A stretch of 64,000 nucleotides of DNA, from the NCBI GenBank assembly GCA_905147135.1, contig LR990049.1:14959428-15023427 (forward strand), given 5' to 3'. The translations under genes were made by a program, and so were the position numbers. Of this stretch, positions 1-14,640 are shown one piece after another. The DNA comes from Blastobasis lacticolella (Eukaryota > Arthropoda > Insecta > Lepidoptera > Blastobasidae). Under the pieces are notes generated by a model that did not search any database, had not been told where the DNA came from, and saw nothing but the letters and a program-made list of their open reading frames with translations. Within the stretch, counting starts at the first letter, position 1. Each line of letters begins with the position of its first letter.

Positions 1-528
1 AGATCCATGATTTTTCGACGAAAATAGTATTGCTATTGGACGATAGATGGCGCTGTTTTGTATGTTCGAATACATGCCTACCTGCACCAAAACCATAGAT
101 AACACGCTGTCTATGTAAATGAATGAATCAATCAATTGACATTATTGACGATTGGTTGGTAGTAGGTCTGTGGGTTGTATGGTATTAGAATGAACGGATT
201 ATGGAATATGACGGACGAAATTCTTCTTTCTCTTTCCTTCTCATAACTTTTGCACTTCGCACCGGCTAGTTGTACGGTGTCTTTCCTCTGTGACCGATCT
301 GAGTTTGCAAAACTGTGCTGTGTGCGTAATACGCATTTTTTTGTTTTCATCTTGTAGGTATATTTTTTGGGAGCTCTCTAGTATATATTAATTTATTATG
401 TTTGCAGTTTAGATGTGTACTTAAATCGTATACGTTATGTTTTTTTCAGTCACCATTCGTGGGTCAACATTCAGTACGCAGAAACAAACAAAGGATATTT
501 TGTTGACAACAGCAGTAATAAATAAACA
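1..528. other. Upstream region and probable 5' UTR of the ceramidase gene
   Basis: No convincing coding sequence. A pyrimidine tract ending in CAG at 447-449 looks like a splice acceptor about 80 bp before the ceramidase start codon, and a GTAGGT donor-like site lies near 354, so the 5' UTR may be split by a short intron (inference). A TAGATGGCGCT word sits at 44-54 (see findings). Confidence 0.4.
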
Positions 529-3500
529 ATGTGGTCACATTTGCAAAGGGGTAGCTCCCCTGTGGATTGGTGTGAATCAAACTATTCAATTTCTCCAGTT
601 ATTGCCGAATTTGTTAACACAGTAAGTACCAATATAATTATTAATCAACTCTTTGTCTTGTCTCAAAATAGTTCGAAATAAAGAAAGTGGAAACGCACCT
701 TTAATAAGTTAAAATATTAGGCTTTGGGCGTTCAGAGTTTATGACGTTAGATGTTTTGAATAAAATATAATCAAATTAATTTATAGTATTATTGCACCAT
801 TCGTATGTAATAAAATAACTTTTGTTTAATTAAAATTTAAATTAAAGCAATATAAAATTGTCGAAAGGACAAGTACCTACATAACACTGCTTTTCTAATA
901 AGTAGTCTCTGCTCTGAAAATAAAAATCATTGGAAGTGGGTCTGTTTTAAGATCAATAAGTACCTACCTATACCTATAGACTTAAACTTAGGTACCTAAC
1001 TACATACTTAACTACAATGTATTTTTAATTATCTCCATATTTAAAAATATTTTACATCCAAATGAAACATGATTAATATATTTGATTATTATTTTACAGG
1101 TTAGCAATGTAGTTTTTTTCCTGCTGCCACCTGTGTTGATTCACTTATTCCAAGAGTATTCAAAGTTCGTGAACCCTGCGATCAATTTGCTGTGGATCAT
1201 GCTCATGGTCGTTGGCCTCAGCTCTGCATATTTTCATGCAACACTCAGTTTAGTGGGTCAGTATGGAATTATTTAGTTAGACTTTAATTTGTGATGATTT
1301 AAACTTTAATGGTACAGATGCACTTTCGTCTCTGTCTACCCCTATGAGATACGGGCGTGAGTGTGTATATATGTGTAAACTTCTTTAATATCTTGAAATA
1401 ATTTAAATAGGCTACTTATTAAACATAACTTCAAAATTAAACTTTTTTTATAAATTCATTATTTTAATAAGTACTTAACTGTCTTTTGTTATGTACATCA
1501 ATAGATATATTGTATTATGTTGAATTTAACCTTTATTATCGTATTTCAACCTACTTATGAAATATGTAACTGATAACTCTTATCATTTAAATGTTACTAA
1601 ATTGCAGGTCAGTTGTTGGATGAATTGGCAATTTTATGGGTTTTTATTGCTGCATTTGCCATGTTTTTGCCAAAGAGACACTTTCCAAAATTTCTTGGTG
1701 GCAACAGGTAAGTGGAGTACTATTATTATAATTGTTTATTGTTATAAAAATGAACCAAGGTTTGTGAAAAGATAGTCTGCCCTCAACAATGTAGCGCTTA
1801 TGGGTTTATGTTAATAAATAACATACAACTTAGAGAAAATAACCTGTCATTATAAAGATACGTATGGTATAATTTAGAGATATACCCTTAAAGGTATACC
1901 TGAAGAAAAATATAAAAACTGATGGAACGTTATGCATTACTTTATTAATATGAAGTTCGTGTCAGCAACACGCTTTTGCGAATAACTGTACCTATGTCTT
2001 AATTCCTCTCTGTACTCTTTGTAGTGTATTCGGGGGTCAATGACATTAAATCATAGATAAGTACCTATTGGAAAAATGGGAGAGAGATCTTTGCACTGCA
2101 CTGGGATAACAACGGCTCCTAAAAAGTATTGGGCAATTTAACTGACATACAAATATAATATCCTATTCAATTGGATAACGATTGAAATCCCATACTAGAT
2201 ATAAAGTTAGAATGAAATTTAGTAGTATTTTCTAATAACACTAAATAAACGAATTTAAAGAATACGACCTTTGACTCGTCTCTTGGTTGCCACGTTGCCG
2301 TCCCGTTCATGCAATCGTGACGTATGGTCTTTCGTATCCTTACATTTTCTATGTATATGAGACGATATTACCAAACATTTCCAAAAATGTGCTTCTTCTG
2401 TTAAAAAACGTTAATAATGCAGCGATATTTAATTATTTTCGAATAACGGGCTTAGCGAGTACCTATCCTTCTTGTTTAAAAATAAACATGTCAACATTTC
2501 GTATTCAATATAATTTCGGAATTTATGATGAACTATTCAATTAAACATCTCTTTCTCATTCTCTCATTCAATCAAATAAAGTATTTGTAAGTAGATAAAG
2601 CAGTAGTATCCGCTTACTTCTATGTGATAGGGGCCCCAGCCATTATGTAAACAAAGTGGAGGACTTAATTTACCTGTGGACACGGGACACCATTACTGAC
2701 TGACTATGACATTCTTAGGTGTATCGTGATTAGAATTACGACGCAAAGTGACGACAAATTTCAAACAAAGACTTATGAACTGACATGTTTTCATTACGTG
2801 TGACCTTCATGTTCGATATTAGCTCTTAGCGTGAATTAACGCTGACGTGGTCAATGCACGCTAGCGGTTAAAGGCTTGCACTCCGAACGTTGACCGATGC
2901 TATTACTCATTAACGTCAATTTGCGAGTTTGAATTGGGCTATTGGCTTTAAGTAAACATACTGCTACAGGTATGTTTACTTAAAACCAATAGCCAATAAT
3001 ATACTGTTTTATAAAAATACTAAATATGAGTTTGAAAAATCAAGTTAGATACCCAAATGGAATGCGTTCGTTGTAGACATGCTTTATATTATTACTGACT
3101 GCGATGCAGGTCGTGTTTTTGAAATAAATAAAACCCAACATTGTTTCTAATCATTCAACAATATTAAACATGATGCCAATATTGTATTGGTTTAGAGGGT
3201 TGTTCCGGCAATTGTACCCGTGTAAAAGACCCTTAGGTAATTAAAATGTAGGTATTATAGGTATGTTTTATCATTAACTAGCTTTGACAATATTGACAAA
3301 AGTGATGATCGTTGGACAAAATGTAATATGAAATTAATGTAGTTTCTAATAACATATATGAGGAAGTACATTAGCATACAAATAATTATCGAGCGCAGTG
3401 GTAGGTATATCACAATAATGAATAGATTTTTAATGCCTACTTTATTACTTTTCACTTTAATGCCTTATCGTATTTCTCGTTTTTCTATCAAGCGTAAATA

Positions 3501-5095
3501 AAAACGTAGTGTTATATCGATTAAAAAATAGTTTCCTTTGCGTACAATTACAACAACTGCAGGAATTCGTAATGATGAACAATAAAAGCTGAGAATTACG
3601 ATAACCAAACAACTACTAATTACAAAATCAACCAATAGGCACGGCGAGTAGGCCGAAGAAGTGTCGTTAATTTCATTTTCTCAACTTCACTTCATATCAC
3701 ACACCTTAGCAACCCATAACAGTTTACCCATGGACTTGGAGCCTCTTCCACATTAGTGGAGGGATTCCATAATCTCCACATTTATGAGGCGAATTGGAGA
3801 TTGGAAATCTCCGTGTCAAAAAACCAATAGCACCTGCGGTTCTGCATTTTTGTTTTCTGCAACCTAAATGCATGAATCGTAGATGTTATGGGCAACAGTA
3901 ACTGGCTTACCATCAGGAGGGCTGTCTGCTCGTTTATCACTGTGTAGCATATAAAAGATAAGATATACATATCTATGGAGGCCCTAGGTGGTCTACCTCT
4001 AAATTATTACGTCGCCTTGACGGTATGACAACCGTAGTGGCACAGATTGGTACTATATTATATTGTGCCGGACACGTTATTGATTTAGTACAAAAATGTA
4101 ATCGCCAGGGCGTTAAGTGCTCCTGCGCCGATAACACAGTATATTTCTTGTTAGGTGTGTAATGTATGCAAATAATCGTGAGACAAAGCAATTACTGATA
4201 AAACTAATGAGACCTAATATCAACATAGTTGCAATTGCAACTAAAAGTAACTGTATTACTGCGGTAAGGCGGTTAAGTTTTAAAAAGCATGAAAAAGTTA
4301 AATTTTAGCATGCATTTTTTTAGAGTATTTGTGGTAATGGGAAATGTTTTTTTTTTCAGGAGAATCTTAGGGTTCTATTGCAGTGCATTCTCATTGATGT
4401 CCACTGGCTTATTGGTAATGCACCCAGCCGCGAACGCTTTTGCTCTGATGGTTCTGATATTGCCTACTCTCGCATTCTTGTACCAAGAGATGAACAGGTC
4501 AGTCTCCTTTAATCTATTAAGTAGTTTGAACATGGTATACGACTGTTACGTAGGAGTTTGTAGTATTCCATTACGTTTCATAGACATTCTGGTACCAAAT
4601 TGGTATGATTTACTATCTACTCGTAGGCGCAGAATATTAATACTAACGTAAACGTAGGTGAGAATTATTAGGTAATTACTTAATTGTTTTTTTTTTTAAG
4701 ATAATGCTTAATCATTAGCATCTAGGTGATACACGGCCATGCACTGTTTATAGTTATTTTGTGTTAATTTTAGGGTGAAATGCGTGCGAGTTTATAGGCT
4801 AGGGTTGCGCAGCGGCGCTGTGACCCTACTTGCCTCGTTCTGCTGGGTGATGGACCGCATGTTTTGCGACACTTGGCTCTCCATTGACTTCCCTTACTTG
4901 CACGGCGTATGGCACGTCCTGAGCTTCATCGCCAGCTACACCACCCTCGTCCTCTTCGCCTATTTTAATGTCTGCGAGGAGAGACCAGAACAAAAACCTC
5001 AACTGAAATACTGGCCACGTAACGAATTCGAATTAGGAATCCCTTATATTATAATTAAACATCCCTGCAAGACAGATAAGCAACAGGCTATTTAA
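529..5095 (+). CDS. bwa: Alkaline ceramidase (ACER family), five coding exons
   Basis: Exons 529-621, 1100-1256, 1608-1707, 4360-4497 and 4774-5095 join in frame with GT-AG introns into 269 residues, close to the usual 265-285 of the family. It is a seven-pass ER/Golgi membrane hydrolase that cleaves ceramide to sphingosine and fatty acid. Key family residues are present: the N-terminal calcium-site residues D13, W14, E16, N18 and E27, the [10 protein letters not shown] motif with S73 and H77, D88 in GQLLDEL, and the HGVWH pair H206 and H210. With H77 these histidines form the expected zinc triad. The start at 529 was chosen because [20 protein letters not shown] aligns with the family N-terminus and the upstream ORF is unlike it. 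Intron 3 (1708-4359) is 2.65 kb and repeat-bearing; the others are short. The nearest relative by name is Drosophila brain washing (bwa). Alternative starts or extra 5' UTR exons are possible; identity is secure. Confidence 0.95.
2937..2994. repeat. Near-perfect 25-bp inverted repeat (hairpin) in ceramidase intron 3
   Basis: Arms 2937-2961 and 2970-2994 match at 24 of 25 positions and flank an 8-nt loop; the one mismatch would be a G:U pair in RNA. It lies inside the long intron 3. It could be a miRNA-like hairpin or the scar of a palindrome-forming replication error. No repeat family recognised. Confidence 0.8.
3705..4145 (-). mobile_element. Degenerate family-B repeat interrupted by a second repeat
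   Basis: 3705-3815 (CTCTTCCACATTAGTGGAGG, then ATAATCTCCAC) matches the start of the family-B repeats at 28038, 30533 and 36187. The matching distal part (GTCGCCTTGACGG through TTGTGCCGGACACG) resumes near 4008-4077. Between them lies other repeat material holding CACCTGCGGTTCTGCATTTT, which recurs near 27975. The layout suggests a nested insertion within ceramidase intron 3. Confidence 0.55.
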
Positions 5096-5271
5096 GGTTT
5101 CCAATATGTTTAGCGAACAAAATAACACTCTAAAGGTGACTCCCCTGTTTGCCACAATAATGAATGCGATTGCTTTGTGATAAAATGATCTATTTGCCCA
5201 AAAAAATTAATGAAAATTGTGTGATATTATGTTTTAGTTTTTATGATTTTGACCAATAGTTCTTAGAGTTA

Positions 5272-5277
5272 AATAAA
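5272..5277 (+). other. Candidate polyadenylation signal of the ceramidase gene
   Basis: AATAAA 177 bp after the stop codon, in AT-rich sequence; the first canonical hexamer downstream of the gene. Confidence 0.5.
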
Positions 5278-7110
5278 AGTATGACTGATTGTGTAAATTT
5301 ATAGATCTCCTATGAGAATAAAAAATATTCTGTTGAATATTAATAGTGCCAATATGTGATTTTTCAAATGGATGAAGTGCAATGATGATCTTTGATTTAT
5401 GTTTTAAATTACCTGTTATATGAATAGAAGTAAGTATAGAATTTTACTGTCAAATTAATCAATAAAACAGTAAACAGCATGCCGACTGCCGCCGGGTTAG
5501 ATACTTTTACAGTCGGCCACAAGTCGACGATATAAGTTTAGTCTGGTACACCGATACCACGTAATTTTTGTTTGCCACTGCTAAACAAAATTTAAAAATT
5601 CCTTTTCATGCTAAATGTCTGATGTCTTAAAAGTCGAACAAGGAGTTACCCATTGCCGTCTATAAAAGTTGCCGGATTTACCGGCATCTCGAATAAAAAG
5701 ACTATAAAAAATATTTACAATAATTATTTTATACCTATGTAATAACATTGCTTTCAAAGCATTTTTAATATTTGACTTAGAAGATTTGTGTAATTGTAAG
5801 ATATTTATGTATGTTGGGTATATATTGTAGTTTATTAGATTAAGTACCTACATTATATGGCTATGCTGAGCTTCAGTTTATTAATTACCAGTATTTTAAG
5901 GTTGTATATTTATTACACATTTGTATTAAAATTAGAAACCTGGATTTTTTTGTGTATAACGCAGTATAAGCAATATTTAATCAATCAAATCTCAAAAAAC
6001 ATTAGTAAGTACCTAAATTAATACCATGCTGGTTCGAACTTATAACGTACCGTTGTGGGTAAAAATGATTCATGTGATGTTTAGTCGCTGTATTTTAGGC
6101 AGCGGTTCTGAATCAAATGAGTGTATTAAATATGCACGGTCGGAGAATCCTACGTTTGGCTTGTGCCACGCATAAGGCGCCGCTGATCACGCTGCTACGG
6201 TTGCCGCGAGGCGTTCATTCGTCTTAGCGGCTGCCAAAATATGGAACTACATACCTCCACCTATACCTGCTCTTAAGACATATGGTCTGATTCAAATCGG
6301 AGTAAAATAATGGTGCCTGGGTATCCATGACCATTTCGAAAACTTAGTTTGACTCAGGAAGGATCGGTTCCAAATTAAATTCAGCTGAATGTATCACTCA
6401 ATTAATGTTCGCAACTTACATAATTTGTGTATTTTATAGGATGTCTTGCCTTGTTAGTAATCAATAATTAAATATAGGTCAAAATGTCAATTATTGTTTT
6501 AGAATTTTGACTCTGGGTGGGCTTAAAATCAGTTCATGCTGTCCCCATTCCAATTCCACTGTACTGCGTGCAAGGTGTTAAAATAAAAATAAAATTATAA
6601 AATATATACTACACACCAAAAACTAACTGTTGTGTTACACTTTCTGTGGAATAAATGATTTTTTATTTGTATTTGAAAATGCCTACTGGCACAAAAATTA
6701 AATTCTAGTGTATTTATAATACAAAGCTAGTATTCTACAATACAATTTAATTGTAAAAATAACGCTGGATATTAGTAACATATACGCAGTTATAATTTAA
6801 ATCGTATCCTTTGATATTAATACTAATAACACAAATAAAAAAGTAGTTTGTAACTGCTACATTTGATGATTGATCCATTTTATGGTAAATCAAATCCAAT
6901 AGGTTATCATATAAAGTAATATGTGTAGTGTAACCTATTCTTAAATTATACATCGGGGTTCAGTCATTTCGATAGATAATTTATCTTGGTGCAACATTTT
7001 ATTTAATTTAATTTAATAAGTACACTACTTAAAATATTTTAATGGTTAACATGAGACAGTGTTGTAAAGGATAATTGTAAATAAAGTAGTATTTTAATAA
7101 ATTTGTCCTT
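5278..7110. other. AT-rich intergenic stretch between convergent genes
   Basis: Separates the 3' ends of the ceramidase (plus) and PTPS (minus) genes. No coding sequence recognised. A small GC-rich patch at about 6145-6235 stands out from the AT-rich surroundings; nothing else seen. Confidence 0.4.
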
Positions 7111-7116
7111 TTTATT
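7111..7116 (-). other. Candidate polyadenylation signal of the PTPS gene
   Basis: TTTATT on the plus strand reads AATAAA on the minus strand, 268 bp past the PTPS stop codon. Confidence 0.4.
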
Positions 7117-7383
7117 TGAATGTATTGCATGTAATCAATAATCACACAATAGTTTGAAACACTATTGGTATACTTATCTATACAAAATTTAATCCAAATG
7201 CATGCACATGCAGCGGAATGTCAATTATAAAATATATTTGTATAGTTTTGATATACATAAATGTAATGTCAAGAATAGTTTATAATTCTTTATAACATTT
7301 TAACAGGTCATTTTAAAAATCAAGTTATATTAAAAAAGCGTATGCTATGTCTTAAGCAGCAATATGACATACAGTCGAGTCAC

Positions 7384-9272
7384 TCAGTCAGAGTCAGAAG
7401 ACACATTGTGGTGGTTTGTGTGTAGGCTAGAGTTATCAAATTTCTTCCTAGGGTAAGTTAATCCGCCGCGGTATACCACATGATTTTTCTCTGTCTCAAG
7501 TATTTTTACTTCATGTAGCAGTTGTGGCTTATCCATTACCTTTTGAAGTTGGTCCCATATGAATATTGCTAGATTTTCTGTTGTGCTAACCTGTAATATT
7601 GTTAAAAGTATATCAAGAATCAATTGAATTAACATGTACAGTAAGTATACCTAAGCTTCAATAATTTTAGAAACAGTAATTCAGTTAAAAGAAAAATCTA
7701 GACTTGTTAACCATACCATTATCAGCACTTTTTTAATGATAATTTTATTGGTATAAATCAAAGAGTGTTGTAAACGTTTTTTAATAAAAATGTTGTTAAT
7801 ATGTATGACTATTTACAAAAAATAAACTACACAAAGAATAAAATGGAACATAACATCAGAAAAAGATAAAACCTGCTAAAATCCCTATTCAAAGAGGTCA
7901 CCCCGGTCCAAAAGTAACCATTATACTGGCATTGCCGCGCTTTACGGCGAGCGAAACCTTTTGGACCAGTAATGATCCTGAGCGAGAGCTATGCCCCCCC
8001 TCTCATAGACGGCGACATATCTGACAAAAGGGTTTTTGATTTTTATAATAATCGGAAAAATTGTCTTACCACAGTTTTAAAATATGGTACATCTTGGTCC
8101 AAGTTTTTGTGGTCTAATGGGACCATTATTGCTTGCTGCATGCATTGTTTCAGATCATGAATATTCATCACCATCCCAGTTTGTGTATCTACTGGTCCCT
8201 TTACAGTTACCAAGACTACAAGAGGTAAAAGTATAATTGTTAAAAGGGGCAGCTACCTAGTTTATATCATTTATGAGTTTTGAAAAAGTAATTTTTTCGT
8301 GGCTATTACTTACCTACATAATTGTGGCCGTGCCCGTTGGGGTTGTTACATTTCCCAAATACCTTCTTGTTTTCTTCATCACTCAGAAATTGACTGAAAA
8401 AAATATAAGTAAATTAGCTACAAATGGTACAATACAAGAACATAAGTGAATTACCTTAAGCATCATATTCCTGTGCCCTTGTTAAAAGGTTTTTATAGCA
8501 TTCATGAAAGAATATGCCCTGGAGGTCAAGGACGAGTTCTTGGGCCCCAAGGGATAGCTAATGGCTCCTTGTTTTAGCCAACTCAACTAACTGGTTAATA
8601 ATGCATCAAATGCTTCGTATGTTGTTGTAGCATAGGTACCCATAGTATCTATTAGACTACCCTCATTTACACCCTTCATTATAAAATACAACAAAGAATT
8701 CAGTCGCTAAAGCTTTCGTTATAGAGTATTTTTCGTGGTAGAGTACTTTTGGGAAATTAATTAAGTACTTGTACCTATGTAGTAAAGTGATACTTCCATA
8801 ATACTGCGACGCAAGTATAAAAAATACTAACGATACTGATAACCTTGAGATCAGTCTTAATTTTGGAAGTATAACGAGGCCTGTTTAGTCGAATATCTAA
8901 TCAAATGTGCTTGTTAACAATAATAACATAGGTACATGTATAATGATTATGATTATCTTATGTTAAGTACTTGAATTACCTACCTAGGTCATCATCATCA
9001 TCATCGTCCTAGCGCTAAACCGGCTTCTGCCAGGGTCGGCTTTCCTACTCATTCTTCTCCACTTCGCCCGGTCCTCGGCATCCTCGCGTCACAAGCTGTT
9101 GGCTCCGAATTACTTACCTAGGTATTTATACAAAATCCTTTCCTTATATTTACCTAATTTAAAAAATCTCTTGTACCTACATACAAAATAAACAAACTAC
9201 TTACCTATGCAATCTATGACATGAGCTGAATGTTTCTCTTCTTGTGATTGATACTATAGGGAGTGATGACAT
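7384..9272 (-). CDS. pr: 6-pyruvoyl-tetrahydropterin synthase (PTPS), four exons
   Basis: Minus-strand exons 9272-9205, 8393-8314, 8215-8070 and 7590-7384 join in frame into 166 residues. PTPS converts 7,8-dihydroneopterin triphosphate to 6-pyruvoyl-tetrahydropterin in the tetrahydrobiopterin pathway; in insects it also feeds pteridine eye pigments (Drosophila purple). Zinc ligands are H19 (CHRLHS) and H44/H46 (NGHGHNY), the catalytic cysteine is C38 in FGKCNNP, and D84-H85 in PLDHKNLD complete the relay. [15 protein letters not shown] and ETEKNHVVY follow, with E130 as the expected substrate-anchoring glutamate. Every intron has GT-AG ends; split codons give S23 and V50. The core ends near residue 140, where most family members stop; here about 25 more residues rich in Ser, His and Asn follow. 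An RTE fragment sits in intron 1. The gene is divergent from ETFA. Confidence 0.95.
8989..9108 (-). mobile_element. RTE-like LINE 3' end fragment in PTPS intron 1
   Basis: On the minus strand it reads [20 protein letters not shown], the C-terminal tail of RTE-clade ORF2 proteins, followed by a short (GAT)n tail, seen as (ATC)n at 8989-9006. A stop interrupts the frame upstream of the motif. Same family as 11616-11778 and 42222-42395. Confidence 0.8.
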
Positions 9273-9818
9273 TTTGAAAATGCGACTAGCTCAACAATTT
9301 GGGAATTGCAGTTATTAGTTCCAACTGATTCCAACCAAAATTAACTAATGTAGACAGCCAATGTTAAGCATAGCAAATGACAAACTGTAGAAAGGTAGGA
9401 AGAGGGGAGATAGATGAATGGGATAAAAGACAATGACACGTAAACATCGAATGGAATGAATGATTAGTGAAACACCAATTGTCAACTTGACATTAATGAC
9501 CTTGATTGATTAACCTCGGACCACAGACAAAAGTTGCGAACAAGGTATATTGCATTCTTGTCTTTCATGTTGTTTCTATAAACATCTGTCTCAGTCTTGT
9601 GTGATTGATACTATAGTGGCTTGATTGTGTGGTCCCTTATCCGTAACTCATTCATTCACTCACTTTTGACAGAGTCCCAATTCCAAGCAAAGCAGCAGCA
9701 TTTAGTTAACTAGCTACAGCAAGTAGTTTCAGTCACAAGTGGACTTTGTAACCTTTTCTAAAACTTTGTATATAGTATTAAGTTAATTATCGACTAACAG
9801 AAATTTAACCACCTGGAA
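9273..9818. promoter_or_regulatory. Shared divergent promoter region of PTPS and ETFA
   Basis: 546 bp between the start codons of two divergent genes, so both promoters and 5' UTRs must lie here unless distant 5' exons exist. A 17-bp exact copy of PTPS exon 1 sequence (9243-9259) recurs in the same orientation at 9600-9616. No TATA box is convincing. Confidence 0.6.
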
Positions 9819-13135
<3,317 letters not shown>

Positions 13136-13160
13136 ATAGTGCAAACAGTCATAATAATTA

Positions 13161-13166
13161 AATAAA
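13161..13166 (+). other. Candidate polyadenylation signal of ETFA
   Basis: AATAAA 26 bp after the ETFA stop; another AATAAA-like word lies near 13267. Confidence 0.6.
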
Positions 13167-13599
13167 TTTGTTTGAATTTTATTCCGCACATTAAGTTTAT
13201 ACAACCTCTTGAGATTTTTGTAATCTGTACATTTGTTGATAATGTATCTACCTACAACCTGTGTAAAATAAATAATATTGTTACGTAATATTGTTTTTAT
13301 CGCTCGTAGCACCAGCTTCCTACTTAAGTTGATCAGTTTCGTTGATCATACGTGGTATTGTAAAATAAAAGTAGTTATTTAGATTGTATTCGAACAATAA
13401 TAAAACAATAGTTCCGCTACTCATCAATAGATGGCGTCACAGGTATCGCCCCAATCCCAATCTTTCGCTTAATTTTTCTTTTCAATATTTATGAGAAAGG
13501 ATAATAAGTTACTGAACATTTCGCCTGTAGATAAAATTTTCTGTAATGAGAGACTTTAAATTTAAGTATTTTCGTTGAATCCTTAAATACCGCCGAGTC

Positions 13600-14100
13600 G
13601 AGTGCACAGGACGCTTACTTGCAATACTTTACGATGGTAGTTAGGTATAAAACCAACAGGAGGTAAGTGCGCAGTCAATCATGCCGGTAATGATAGTACC
13701 GGGGGGAGATGCGGTTTGCCCGCAGAGGCCAGAGTGGCATCCTCGTTATCATATCTCTGGGCAACGAGCGTGGGGCGGAGCGCGGCAGGCCCCGCCCCGC
13801 GCGACCGCCCGCCCTGCTGCCGCGCGCACTCGGCGCTGACGGCGATGGCGATCTGGAGACCATAGCCGAAATGCTTCGTTTCGCTCACGGATTAGAAAAT
13901 TAACGAGGCTCTCGATCGGGCTTTGGTACTGCTACAGAATATACAGGTAGTCCAAGATGCGACACAACGCGGCGTCGCGTTACGCTTCTTTGCGTCACGC
14001 GGCTTTGCACCACCGCTACGCCGGGCTACGTCAGATTGCACCTCGCAGAAGTGCTCGGAGATATACGTGCGTGTTACTTTGTTCAGAATTTAGCGCTCTT
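13600..14100. other. CpG-rich non-coding island after ETFA
   Basis: A sharply GC- and CpG-rich block, densest at 13700-13870 and 13960-14060, in AT-rich surroundings. Open frames on both strands (a 64-codon plus-strand one at 13709-13903) look like a by-product of GC content and match no protein I know. It holds a 25-bp exact copy of FoxB coding sequence at 13834-13858. Possible regulatory island or promoter of an untranslated RNA (inference). Confidence 0.4.
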
Positions 14101-14384
14101 TCTGATTTTGTTTTTGTTTAGCTCCTAAGGGAAAAGTGCCCTTTAAACCGTAAAGTGCGCCACTTTACTCCAAGCGTTTTCTGAATAGCTTTGGTCACTT
14201 GTCTAATTTGGGCTGAACAATTGATGGAGCCCGTTTTCATTGAATCTGATTTAGCTCCTCAAATTATTCCGATCCGATGAGATTTTATGCAACCATTTTC
14301 CTCTAAAATATATCATAAGCAATAATCCAAAGGATTAAGATACCAAAAGGACTTAATCCTTTTGCCAACCTTCAGTTTTTTTCC

Positions 14385-14640
14385 TAAAAAGGAAAGTCAC
14401 CTGATGGAAAGTCGCCGCCCATGGACACCCGCAACACCCGGTCAGTTGGAAATGCGTTGTCAGACTTGCCGGTCTTTGAGATAGGCGCAGGCTCTTTTCT
14501 TGAAAGTTTCAATGTCATAAGGATGCAGGAAGCTCGTTCCGAAACGTGGTACGGAGCAGGACCTAAAAATCGTACCTACCTAAACGGTAGTCGACTGCCG
14601 CTATCGACCGGAAGTGATGAAATCCGTTAAACTCACGTCT
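14385..14640 (+). mobile_element. Family-C-like dispersed repeat
   Basis: Starts CACCTGATGGAAAGTCGCCG and continues GCCCATGGACACCCGCAACA, GGTCTTTGAGATAGG, CTCTTTTCTTGAAAG. Related words occur at 35195-35345 and 30440-30532. This composition is typical of abundant short repeats in lepidopteran introns. Confidence 0.55.

Noticed and set aside
13709..13903. 64-codon plus-strand ORF in the CpG island
   Set aside because: No recognisable domain; frames on the other strand are open too; likely GC artefact.
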